Shown piece by piece: positions 48,622-58,099 of a stretch of DNA of 64,000 nt. Origin of the DNA: Oscheius tipulae (lineage: Eukaryota; Nematoda; Chromadorea; Rhabditida; Rhabditidae). Location of the stretch: positions 11,036,001-11,100,000 of the forward strand of contig JASJZH010000006.1 in the NCBI GenBank assembly GCA_037178975.1, read 5' to 3'. The notes beneath the pieces were generated by a model. It had not been told where the DNA came from, ran no database searches, and saw only the letters and a program-made list of their open reading frames with translations. A program made the position numbers and the translations under genes. Numbering within the stretch: position 1 is the stretch's first letter; each line of letters opens with the position of its first letter.

Positions 48622-49514
48622 ATGAACCCATCTAAAATCCTCGGATTTCTGGTTGAAGAATTTGGGTTGGAAAAGGACACCGAATTGAGTCGAGATGAGC
48701 GCCGTCTGGCAAATCGATTGAAAGTCATTTTGCAAAGCTCTGTCACCAGCTCTATGACAATTGAAGAGGAAGATGAAGGTTAGTGAAGTGCTGGTGAATC
48801 TTTATTTTGTAGAGCTAAACATCTCCGAAGGATCCGACGATGAATACTGTGTAGAGGATGAAGGGACTCGTATGCCCAATCCAGTTGAAGATTCGCCTGG
48901 AACTGTCAGGTTCTCTGACAAGTTCCGAACTGTTGACGAAGTCCGATCGGCTGTTCTTTATTATCGCCCTGCCAAAACCGGAAGTCGTAGCCTGGAGGCG
49001 ATGAGCAACAGATTCAAGTGGATTACTAGCCTGAATCATCTCCAGAAGCTGCGACAATTCGAAGCTGCAGGTAAGATTACTTTTTTTTAATCAATAAATC
49101 AGTTCAGATCTTGTGAAAGAAGACCGGAAAAAAGTTTTGGGCTTGCTGTCTGCTGAACTGTCTGATTGGGTCAAAGAGTATCTCTAAAGGCATCACTCTT
49201 CACGACATTGACCTCAAGCAAAAGAGCATCCTATTGAACTTGACGAAGTATCATCTACCTGACTTCACAGCGTCCGACTCCTGGGTAGACTCTTTGAAAA
49301 AGGTTAGAATTCCCGCAATTTTTACGGTTTTTTAGAAACATAACATCGTGAGTCGAAGAGGTACCAAGTTCATTCATCACGCTTTACATTCATTCTGGCA
49401 GTATAGTTGGTATGCGTCGGGCTACCAGGTTCTTCACCCTCCGCCTTTCAAAACCCCTGTTCAAATTTGTTTTCCAACTACCCCCCAGATATGTTCGATT
49501 GCAAATTGTCAAGG
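48622..49514 (+). pseudogene. Tc5/pogo-type transposase N-terminal part, frameshifted
   Basis: Exons from ATG 48622 (MNPSKILGFLVEEFGLEKD) read an acidic N-terminus, then LSDWVKEYL and, after a change of frame near 49185-49190, KGITLHDIDLKQKSILLN... and DFTASDSWVDSLKKKHNIVSRR. The pattern F-x-AS-x-xW-x-x-x-x-K-x-x-H-x-I is that of the CENP-B-type DNA-binding helix-turn-helix of Tc5/pogo transposases. The frame change (a stop TAA right after KEYL in one frame) looks like a one-base indel. An intron of 34 bp splits the motif. The catalytic DDE domain is absent and the Gypsy insertion follows at 49520. This copy is most likely inactive. Confidence 0.7.
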
Positions 49515-49519
49515 GTTTG

Positions 49520-49706
49520 TGTTGTATCTCCGATAGATACCATTGTGGTAGAGACGACAGTAGATAGACGAGCAAAGGTTACAACCTTTATTGGGGCAGC
49601 TACTAATCAAGACTGTCTCGCTATTGACACGAGAGCAATAATATATACAAACATTATATAAAAGAGAACAAGGTAATTCCGCTTGGTAATTATGCTTGTT
49701 CCAACA
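49520..49706 (-). repeat. 3' LTR of the Gypsy element
   Basis: 187 bp, identical to the copy at 53624-53810; flanked on the outside by GTTTG. Confidence 0.95.
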
Positions 49707-49714
49707 CCTCCCAT

Positions 49715-52700
49715 CTAAGCTTGAACTCGAGATGGATCAGTCAGCATCATGTTGTTGTGGATAGTACGGCTTTTCATGTGGTTCGCGTGGCGACGTTGTT
49801 CCTTGCCTTCAATATCGACAATGTAGAGTTTCTTGCCAACGCGTTTGGTGATCGTACCCGGTATCCACGAGTTCCCGTTCCGAGCATAGGAAAGGACGTA
49901 GACAGTGTCTCCGATTTCATAACATCTTTCCTTGGTTCCATGATGACGATTGAAATAGGCAGCCATCTTAGTCTTGTCGGGACCGTATTGTCTGCTCTTC
50001 TGTTCTTCAGAACGGAGAAGGTTGAGAGCCGTCCGTAGTTTTCTACCGATAAAGTTCTCGGCCGGGGATCGTCCTCCAGGAGATTGGGCACAAGGGGTGT
50101 GTCGGTAGGTGAACAGGAAAATCATCAGTGCCTCTTCAGTTCCATTTGGTGACTTTTTGAGCGCTTGTTTGAACGTTGCGACGAACCTTTCAGCTTGACC
50201 ATTCGATTGTGGATGATATGGTGGACTTCGTGTGTGATTTATTCCTCTCTTCTTACAGTAATCAGCAAACTCTTCGGAAGTAAACTGTGTGCCATTGTCG
50301 CTGACTAATGTCTTTGGGTATCCAAACTGGGAGAACAGTCGATCCAGTGTCTTCGTAGTAGTAGAAGTAGTGGCAGCATTCAAAGGGAAAATTTCCGGCC
50401 ATTTGGAATAGGCGTCGACGACGATGATGTACATCTTACCATTTATGGGTCCAGCAAAATCCAGATGAATCCTTTCCCATGGTTCGTTCGGTGTGGACCA
50501 AGGCGACAGAGTTGTCTTGATCGGGGTCTTGGCAGCCAACTGACAGTCTTCACAGAGTTGAACGTACTCGTCGATGTCCCGATTGACGTTGATCCAGAAA
50601 ACGTGTTCCATAGCTAGAGACTTCATCCTTGTAGAGCCGGGATGACCATTGTGCAGGACTTGGAGGACACGCTTCTGGAGTGAAGCCGGAATCAGGACAC
50701 GGTCCTGGAAGAAGAGACAGCCATCGCGCAGGAACAGTGAGTGTCTGATGGAGTTGTACTTCTTGAGATCCGGACTTGGTTTGCTAGGCCAAGTGTGCTT
50801 CGTGATGTAGTTTACCAGCTGCGAGTGAATGGGATCCTTGGCAGTGGCGTTGGAGACATCTTCAGCAGAGATGGGCATCTGCTGGATGATGTTATTGTAA
50901 ATGAACTTGGCATCCCTCTCGATTTCGGCAATGACGTAGTCTTCTTCCGGACGGGTTTGCGAGCTGATCAATCGGGACAGAGCATCGGCTTGTCCAAATG
51001 ACGTCGTGTTGCGGTACTCGATCTTGAAGTCGTATCCTAAGAGTGTCAGGCACCAGCGTTGTAGACGATTAGCAGTGTAGACGGGGACACCAGACTTCGA
51101 ACCAAAGATACTGAGCAACGGCTTGTGATCGGTTAACAGCAGGAACCGGCGTCCGTGAATGAAACGGTGGAACTTCTTGACCGCGAATACTAGGGCCAGA
51201 CCTTCCTTCTCGATTTGACCATAATTTCGTTCGGCGTCATTGAGAGAACGGCAAATATGATAAACAGCTTTCTCGGTACCGTCTGGGAAGCGGTGAGACA
51301 TCACGGCACCAATTCCATAGTTGCTCGCATCGGCAGCCACAATGATGGGGAGAGAGGGATTGTAGTGAGCCAAATGGAGTTCGGAACTGAGTATCTGCTT
51401 GGCCTGCTCGAAAACACCGTCGCATTCCTTTGACCAGATAAAAGGAACGTCCTTTCTCGTCAGATTGTCCATAGGCTCGCGGAGAGTACGGAAATCAGGA
51501 ATGAAGGCACTGTAGAAAGACAGCATACCCAGGAACGAGCGGAGTTGAGGGACATCTTTCGGGGCTGGCATGTCCACAATAGCTTTGATCTTCATTGGGT
51601 CCGGTTTTCTTCCTTCGGCTGAGATCACGAAACCCAGGTAGTTGAGCGAGGGCACAGCAAAACGGCACTTCTCGATACGTAGATGGAAACCGAATTGTTG
51701 TATGCGGTTTAGTAGAGCTTCTAGGTTCTTCTCGTGTTCCTCCAAAGTTCGACCAGTAACGATCACATCATCCATGTAAGCTGCCGTAGCTGTCAATCCA
51801 GAGATCATCTGGTCCATTATCTTCTGGAAGATACCGGGTGCCGTCTTGACTCCGAATGGTAGACGGTTGTACTGAAAGAGACCTCGGTGCGTGTTGATAG
51901 TCAATAACGTTTTGGACTCTTCCGAAACCTCGATTTGCAGATAGGCATCGGCGAGGTCGATCGTCGAGAAAACGATTCCTCCATTCAGCTTCGAGAGAAA
52001 ATCGTCGACGGTCGGTAGTGGGTGCTGGTTCGGCCGGAGAGCATCATTGAGACCTGTAGAGTAGTCATTGCAGAGACGGAGGCTTCCATTAGCCTTTCTG
52101 ACCGCAACGATTGGTGCGGCCCATTCCGAGGATTCCACAGATGAGATGACGTTCAGCGACAGTAAGCGGTCAATCTCTTTGTCCAGCAGCTCCAAGGAGG
52201 CGTGTGGGACGGGCCTTCTGCGAACATATGTAGGGTGAACATCTGGTTTGAGATACAAGACAGCTTTGGTCTTGTTGCACAGTCCGAGCGATTCGTCGAA
52301 GACCTTTGAGAACTTCTTCTTCAGCTGGTTTGCCAGAGTGTCCTTGGTGTTGTTGTTTGACAGCATGCGTACGGTGTGGTTCTTGAGACGACTGAGAGCC
52401 TCTGCGAAAAACGGCACTTGGATGAGCCATGGTGAACCCACGAGATCCAGGTTCGCGGTAACATAGGCATCTCCATTACCAATAGCATCTGCGAGTGAGA
52501 AGTACAGCTTGACCTTTCCAAGACATTCGATAGGTGTTCCATTGGCACTGGACAGACGGACATCATTGTGTTCCAGCGTAGGCGATCCGATCTTCCTCCA
52601 TGTGCCTTCAGAGATGAGAGTCACTTCAGCACCAGTATCAACTTGCAGCAAAACGTTGACATTGTTGATGTAGACGTCAGCATGATGTTGGTCTGTTGAG

Positions 52701-53647
52701 GTTAGCTTGGCAACAACTGCTCGATTCTTCAATGAACGATTCTTCGTCTTCTGTTGATGTTGAGGTACCTTCGTGTTGTTACGACAGTCAGCTTTCCAGT
52801 GATTTCCTTGACAAACGGGACATGGAGACGGCGGCGGTCCTCTCTTCGGCTTGGCGAATGTGTCCTGTTTGAAGCATTGATTTCTGGGCTGGTTGACCGC
52901 TTTGATGTCTGGTGTGAAGTTTTCGACAGCCAGAGCATCTTCCTTCGTCTTCTTCCACGCGAAGTAGTCGGTGTAGAGGTCATCAACAGTGGCTGCAGGG
53001 TTCTTCTCCAGAATGTGCATGAATCTCAGACGATATTCTGCATGACGTGGATCTTGCAACGCTGTGATCATCTTTAGAGACTGCAGTTCGTTGATCTTCA
53101 TAGTTGTTAGCTGTGCCGACGATGTTGCATGTTTGATCGTGTTGACTAGCCCAAGGAGATCCTTCCCGTACGGATGTTCCAGGTTGAAGAAATCCAGTCG
53201 TCTGCGGAAGAGTGATTTCTTGCAGCCAAACAGGAACTGGAGGCTGGTAGTTGTTTGTTCCCAGTTCATGTCGTTGACATCTAGAGGGGTATTGCTCTTC
53301 AGAAAGTGATCGTAGCAATGGTCGTCTAGTAGATCAACCAGAAGTCGTGTCTTCTGCTGCTCACTGAGACTTGATCCTTCGTTGGCCAGTGTGTTCTTGA
53401 TCCGGTTGAACCATTTGTCGTATCCTTCTTCGTCATCGGGGTCGATAGAGAACTTCCTCGATGTCTGCTTGAGACGGGCGTACGTGGTAGCAGTGTTTGA
53501 TCCTTCTGACTGTTGGTAGCGGCAAACTTGTTCCATCAGTAGACGATTCTGCTCCAGTAGCTGCTGTACGAGGTCACGTGGCGTGCTTCTGTTCTCTGTC
53601 GACATCTCATCCTGATCGCCAGTTGTTGTATCTCCGATAGATACCAT
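49715..53647 (-). CDS. Gypsy gag-pol polyprotein, 1310 aa
   Basis: A single frame carries all functions of a Gypsy element in the usual order. Gag-like region to about residue 240; a zinc knuckle CPVCQGNHWKADC (CX2CX3HX4C) at about 276; aspartic protease VDTGAEVTLIS at about 335; reverse transcriptase with YMDDVIVTG at about 624; RNase H with DASNYGIGAVMS at about 770; integrase zinc finger HNGHPG...CEDCQ at about 1005-1035 and catalytic D-D-E in VVDAYSKWPEI (about 1077), VSDNGTQF (about 1115) and NGQAERFV (about 1150). No gag/pol frameshift or stop is present. The first ATG (53647) lies inside the 5' LTR; the next, MSTENRSTPRD (residue 15), lies just outside and may be the real start. K02A2.6/Mag-type lineage is suggested by the knuckle spacing, as inference. 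Confidence 0.95.
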   Translation of the reverse strand: MVSIGDTTTGDQDEMSTENRSTPRDLVQQLLEQNRLLMEQVCRYQQSEGSNTATTYARLKQTSRKFSIDPDDEEGYDKWFNRIKNTLANEGSSLSEQQKTRLLVDLLDDHCYDHFLKSNTPLDVNDMNWEQTTTSLQFLFGCKKSLFRRRLDFFNLEHPYGKDLLGLVNTIKHATSSAQLTTMKINELQSLKMITALQDPRHAEYRLRFMHILEKNPAATVDDLYTDYFAWKKTKEDALAVENFTPDIKAVNQPRNQCFKQDTFAKPKRGPPPSPCPVCQGNHWKADCRNNTKVPQHQQKTKNRSLKNRAVVAKLTSTDQHHADVYINNVNVLLQVDTGAEVTLISEGTWRKIGSPTLEHNDVRLSSANGTPIECLGKVKLYFSLADAIGNGDAYVTANLDLVGSPWLIQVPFFAEALSRLKNHTVRMLSNNNTKDTLANQLKKKFSKVFDESLGLCNKTKAVLYLKPDVHPTYVRRRPVPHASLELLDKEIDRLLSLNVISSVESSEWAAPIVAVRKANGSLRLCNDYSTGLNDALRPNQHPLPTVDDFLSKLNGGIVFSTIDLADAYLQIEVSEESKTLLTINTHRGLFQYNRLPFGVKTAPGIFQKIMDQMISGLTATAAYMDDVIVTGRTLEEHEKNLEALLNRIQQFGFHLRIEKCRFAVPSLNYLGFVISAEGRKPDPMKIKAIVDMPAPKDVPQLRSFLGMLSFYSAFIPDFRTLREPMDNLTRKDVPFIWSKECDGVFEQAKQILSSELHLAHYNPSLPIIVAADASNYGIGAVMSHRFPDGTEKAVYHICRSLNDAERNYGQIEKEGLALVFAVKKFHRFIHGRRFLLLTDHKPLLSIFGSKSGVPVYTANRLQRWCLTLLGYDFKIEYRNTTSFGQADALSRLISSQTRPEEDYVIAEIERDAKFIYNNIIQQMPISAEDVSNATAKDPIHSQLVNYITKHTWPSKPSPDLKKYNSIRHSLFLRDGCLFFQDRVLIPASLQKRVLQVLHNGHPGSTRMKSLAMEHVFWINVNRDIDEYVQLCEDCQLAAKTPIKTTLSPWSTPNEPWERIHLDFAGPINGKMYIIVVDAYSKWPEIFPLNAATTSTTTKTLDRLFSQFGYPKTLVSDNGTQFTSEEFADYCKKRGINHTRSPPYHPQSNGQAERFVATFKQALKKSPNGTEEALMIFLFTYRHTPCAQSPGGRSPAENFIGRKLRTALNLLRSEEQKSRQYGPDKTKMAAYFNRHHGTKERCYEIGDTVYVLSYARNGNSWIPGTITKRVGKKLYIVDIEGKEQRRHANHMKSRTIHNNMMLTDPSRVQA

Positions 53648-53810
53648 TGTGGTAGAGACGACAGTAGATAGACGAGCAAAGGTTACAACCTTTATTGGGG
53701 CAGCTACTAATCAAGACTGTCTCGCTATTGACACGAGAGCAATAATATATACAAACATTATATAAAAGAGAACAAGGTAATTCCGCTTGGTAATTATGCT
53801 TGTTCCAACA
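53624..53810 (-). repeat. 5' LTR of the Gypsy element
   Basis: 187 bp, identical to the other LTR. On the element strand it must hold the promoter; the gag-pol ATG at 53647 falls within its last 24 bases. Confidence 0.95.
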
Positions 53811-54024
53811 GTTTGGTTTTATACTTTGTCTCTTCTGTGATCAGTATTTCTGTTTCTCGCACTACATTATCCAATATCATTGGTGTTGAAGTGGATTCGT
53901 TCACAAAAACAAAGTTTTTCCTGTTGAAGTTGTTCAAACTAAATTGATTTCCAAAAAAGGCAATGCAGACATCTATTTAATGCCTTTCCAGGCCAAAGGG
54001 CGTCCGGCACCAGTTTCATAGTCA

Positions 54025-54347
54025 CATAGTCACAGATAAAAGACGAAAAAAAGTAAAAAAAAAAAATTCGTGCGGATCCGAACCAGCAAGTAATTGCATC
54101 CCAGCCCACCGCGCTCACCTCCATACTACGCTGCCATGATTTTTGGTGCCTTCGAAGTCTATGACGGCGGGTCCTACGGCTTAGACGTCGAGATGATACG
54201 GGAGCGCCATTTTTAAAAACGTTATATCTCGGACCAGGGAGGGATTAAGCGAATTTGGCAATACACCCCGTTACACCAATGTTTAGAGCTATCGAATGGC
54301 ACCTTGTTCGTTGCCAAAGTCCAACTTAAGTTGAAAGGCTTCCCTTG
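54025..54347 (-). repeat. right terminal inverted repeat of the Tc5-like element
   Basis: Reverse complement of 48251-48574; followed by the TTA target duplication at 54348-54350. Confidence 0.92.
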
Positions 54348-54350
54348 TTA

Positions 54351-55814
54351 GTAGACAGTGAAACTAAAGAGCATAGAGAAGTAGCCGCCGGTCTCGGTAG
54401 CAGTCTCCTTTTCCAGGCTCCAGGGATAGGATCAAACTTTTGTTCTTACCTCAATTTCACTTACCATGACTCCTCGCTACGGCTGAAATTATACAATGAT
54501 GCGTTGGCCCGAACATCCGTATCCCGGACTCTCACGGTTAACATACGCTCTCTTTTGTATTTAAGTTGTTTGGTCATCATCTCTTGCCACAGCTCCCTCT
54601 ATGATCTACCATGAAGTCACGAGCTTTGTTTTGAAATACTGTAGCATTTGTTATTCAAAATGACGTGACCCGCAGCGCGAAGCGAACGGTTCGGTTGTTT
54701 GTAAACGAGGGCTCCTCCCAGACAGTGCCTATCCCTGATCACAGTCGTCTCCAGTGCGCTCCTCTCCTGTAAACCAATCCATTCTTTCTGATGACTGACT
54801 GCTCTCCTATAGTAGCTTGAAGGTTCTTCTTCAGACTCTAGCCTGCGCCGTGAATTAGTGAAGTCGAAGATATATGGTTTAGTCGAGACAGTGGTTCAGT
54901 CGTTTGGCCGAGCATCCTTTTTGCCCTTCGTCGTCTCTTGCCACAGCTCCTAGTAATCTACTGGAAGGCCACCAGCGAAGCGAGTGGCTTGGTAGTTTTA
55001 TAAAAGGAGGCTGGCCCAGACAGTGCCTACCCTGCTGTCATTCTTCGCCAGTGCGCTTCTCTTCATAGTAGCTTTAAGCTTCTTATAGAAACTCAAACTT
55101 GGGAGGTAGACATATGAGGGCAAGCTTATATTGAGGTCTGGCCAAGCGCCTTTTTTGTAAGTCTAAGCTAAAAAAAGTGAGCCTTCACAGCTGCGGCTGT
55201 TCTTAGAGGTCAAGCCACTTCGTTTGGCTAAAGAATAGTGCTTAGGTTTTGTGGGGGATTAAGTTTTCTCCAATCAAGTTTCTCGCAATTGGAAATACGA
55301 ACAAGTTGCGCAATTTCGGAACTTGTTAGCCATTAGCGCTCAGATTGTAGCCTCTTTTCTCCTGCCCAGATGTTCCAGCCGGAAAAGAGACAGAGTGACA
55401 GGCTGCAAAATCAGCGATGCTGTCTCTTGACTCACTTTTAGTGTCATACCGTTTTTGAAAGATCAAGTGTGTTATCAATTGACCCACTAACGTACCATCA
55501 AAACCTGTCAAAGTCCAAAGTTCAACACATTTGAACTTTCCCTATCTCCTTATGACAAATTGTTTTCTCCAGGCGTGTACGAAGCATGAACAAACAAACG
55601 TTTCCTCTAAATGTTATGAAAGTGCTTACAAACCGCGGATGATTTTCGATGTAAACAAGATGTTTTTTTGGCAGGACGCGCACGACGCGATTCGTTTCCA
55701 ATTGGAGAAATTATTGATTAATGGTATTTGAGTAAGGCGCTTGTAAATCTTGTCTGCACCTCCGACCTTCCTTTTCTCTCAATTCCCTCTTGAAACCGTT
55801 CTGTTCAGGTAATT
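54351..55814. other. spacer with a diverged direct duplication
   Basis: Two diverged copies of a unit about 355 bp apart (54585-54850 and 54941-55090). Shared blocks include CTCTTGCCACAGCTCC, GCGAAGCGA and CAGACAGTGCCTA. No coding frame or splice support was seen. Confidence 0.6.
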
Positions 55815-58000
55815 ATGCCCTCGTGGGAAGTCTCAAAGAACTTTGTAAACCAACAGAAGACGTTTGTCGACGACGCTTTACGAGGACTCGCCAACTACAA
55901 TCCGAATGTGACACTTTCGCGGGTAACCGCGGTTTATTTTCTGGTAAAGCCATGTTTAGAAGTGTCCGAGAGTTCTTCTCCGTGCTCACGAGGACAAGAA
56001 GGTGAGCATTGTTGCTGGTGGAGGATCTGGACATGAGCCGTATGCTGCGGGTATCATACGCTAAAATTGTGAAAGTTTCAACTTTCAGGCTACGTCGGTA
56101 CCGGTATGCTTACTGCTGCCGTCGTCGGAAACATCTTCGCCTCTCCGCCTGCACGTCATGTTCTCACTGCCCTGGAAGAGACTCGCAGTAATGGTAGGAG
56201 ACTTTTCTTTTCGTTTGAAAATAGGTTATTAGCCGGAACTGTCGTCATTCTCATCAACTACACCGGAGATCGTCTCAATTTCGGCCTAGGTGTCGAAAGA
56301 TTCAAGGCTCAGGACAATGACGTTAGGGTATGGACTAATGACTGTACATTTTTATCCACTTATCACAGATTCTGACAGTTGCTGACGACGTTTCCATTGC
56401 TTCCCACACCAGGACCGGAAGCCGTGGCCTCGCCGGCGCTGTTCTGCTTATGAAGATCATCGGAGCCAAGGCCGAGAACGGGGACTCTTTGGATGTCATT
56501 GAGAAATATGCCGGCTATGTTACTAGATATCTAAGTAAGATAATTTTCAAAGACCCTACTACTTTTAGACACCATGGGATGCGCCCTGGTTCCCTGCAAT
56601 ATCCCCGGCAAGGGTCGCATGGTTGATATGCCCTCTGATCAGTACGAGGTAGGCAGACTTTTCAAACGTGTAGATAGTAGTCTTAGCTCGGATTCGGAAT
56701 CCATGGTGAAGCTGGAAAGGAGAGAATCGGAATGGAATCTGCCAAGGATATCGTCAATCGTCTTATGAAAGATATCGTTCCTGAGTATAGTAAGACACTC
56801 ACTTATACTTTCACACTTCTTCCCAGGTCGTGAACGCAGGATGGTTATTCTGTTGAACAACCTCGGAGGTGTGAGTCAGATCGAAATGACACTGCTCCAG
56901 GGCGAGATTCTTCGCTGGGCTGGTATGAAAATGTAGAGGGTCATCCAAAAGCTGTCGGTTTAGCTGAAAATAATTCCAAGCTGGTGCGTCTCTATTCTGG
57001 AACCTACATGACCTCGCTGGACTGCCACGGTATCAGCATCACCGCGCTCGATGTTTCGTGGGATAGCGATCTGGTCTTCCACTTGGGTAAGCTTGTTCTC
57101 ACTCATTGAATGGCTCCTTTTTATATGCTGAAACCAACTGCCCCGGATGGAACTCGGGGATCGTCATCAAGCCGGACATGTCGCTGCCTCTTGTTCTGTA
57201 CCAGCCAGAAGAGAGCAAGGATGTGGAATACGTCGATACCGGAAAGGGTTAGGCGCCAATTTTATTAGTACAAGGTTCAACTAAGAAATTCCCTACTTCA
57301 AGAAGGTTATCGAGTCCGTCTGTGAGGAGATGTTTTTGCGCGAAGATGAGCTGAACAATCTGGACAGCGTTGCTGGCGACGGTGATTGTGGTACCACCTT
57401 CACGGTCGCTGCAAATGGTAACTATTCTAATTTCCCTGCCATATTTTTATTTAAGCTGTTTTGAGAAAGGTGGAGAAGGGACAGCTCTGTCTCTCCAATG
57501 TTCAAAAGTGCATGGAACAGCTTGCTACCATTTTCGAGGAGAATGTTGGCGGAACTACAGGAGCCGTAAGTATTCGACTATTTCTTCAAATGCTATGTTT
57601 CAGCTGTACTCTATCATGTTCTCTGTCACCGCTACTCACGTGTCCTCGTTCAGCCCTCAAGCCCTCATGAGAGGATTCAAGGCCGCTACTGACGCTGTCG
57701 AGAAGCATGGTGGTGCTCGCGAGGGAGACCGTACCATGGTAATAACCATTTTTGAGAAAAGAGCAAGGGATTCAGCTTGACACTCTCCGCAGCGCTGTCA
57801 ACATGCAGAAGAGTCGTACCTGCACCGACTGGGACCGTGCTGTCTACGCTGCCGAGGAGGGTGCCCGCAAAACTGCCACGATGCGTGCTGCCGCTGGCCG
57901 TGCCAGCTATACCTCTGCTAAGCATCACAAGAAACCTGATGCTGGTGCTATGGCTTTGGCCTACTGGATGAAGACCATCCACAGGGAGAGCGACTATTAA
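55815..58000 (+). CDS. dihydroxyacetone kinase (triokinase / FMN cyclase family)
   Basis: About 13 exons with 35-50 bp introns encode both domains of an animal-type Dha kinase. ATG 55815 opens MPSWEVSKNFVNQQKTFVDD. The K domain has VAGGGSGHEP (sugar-binding loop), YVGTGMLTAAVVGNIFASPP and LGFGIHGEAGKERI with the active-site His. The L domain has VAGDGDCGTTF (ATP/Mg site), EENVGGTTGA, GARE-GDRTMLDTL and GRASYTSAKH, and the protein ends AYWMKTIHRESDY at TAA 57998. Family reaction: ATP-dependent phosphorylation of dihydroxyacetone and glyceraldehyde in the cytosol; animal members can also cyclise FAD to cyclic FMN. One intron (57087-57124) has GT but ends AT where AG is expected; apart from that the coding sequence is complete. 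A short diverged copy of the last exon follows the stop. Confidence 0.93.
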
Positions 58001-58005
58001 GTCCG

Positions 58006-58038
58006 TGGATGAAGGCCGTCCACAGAGAGAGCAACTAC
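58006..58038 (+). repeat. diverged copy of the kinase's last 33 coding bases
   Basis: 28 of 33 bases match 57965-57997, which encode WMKTIHRESDY; the copy would read WMKAVHRESNY but is in a different frame and lies eight bases after the stop codon. Confidence 0.8.
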
Positions 58039-58099
58039 AAATGTCTTGATTTTCGTGCATTTTCATTTTTTTAAGAGATTAATCTTAAATAATATATTT

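Larger units (their letters stand above)
49520..53810 (-). mobile_element. intact Gypsy-type LTR retrotransposon
   Basis: Length 4291 bp, reading on the minus strand. It is bounded by two LTRs (49520-49706 and 53624-53810) that I find identical over all 187 bp, each TG...CA type, and by a 5-bp target duplication GTTTG (49515-49519 and 53811-53815). One uninterrupted gag-pol frame fills the inside. A purine-rich tract (GATGGGAGG) lies directly before the 3' LTR and overlaps the end of the reading frame; a candidate primer-binding site (TGGCGATCAGGATGAG) starts just after the 5' LTR. Identical LTRs and intact coding sequence mean a very recent insertion. Confidence 0.95.
48251..54347. mobile_element. 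Tc5-like DNA transposon, interrupted by a Gypsy element
   Basis: A long terminal inverted repeat at 48251-48574 recurs in reverse complement at 54025-54347, nearly identical over 323-324 bp and beginning CAAGGGAAG as in C. elegans Tc5. The element is flanked on both sides by TTA (48248-48250 and 54348-54350), the TNA duplication of Tc4/Tc5/pogo-type transposons. Inside is an exon-split gene with a CENP-B-type helix-turn-helix. A 4291-bp Gypsy element sits within it; removing that and one 5-bp target copy leaves an element of about 1.8 kb, shorter than an autonomous Tc5 and without a visible DDE catalytic domain. It is probably a non-autonomous or decayed copy. Confidence 0.88.

Noticed and set aside
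55085-55100. Reverse complement contains CCCAAGTTTGAG, the last 12 bases of nematode SL1
   Set aside because: No GT donor follows the GAG, and there is no visible Sm site or snRNA-like promoter, so it is not an SL RNA gene; a 12-base match can occur by chance.
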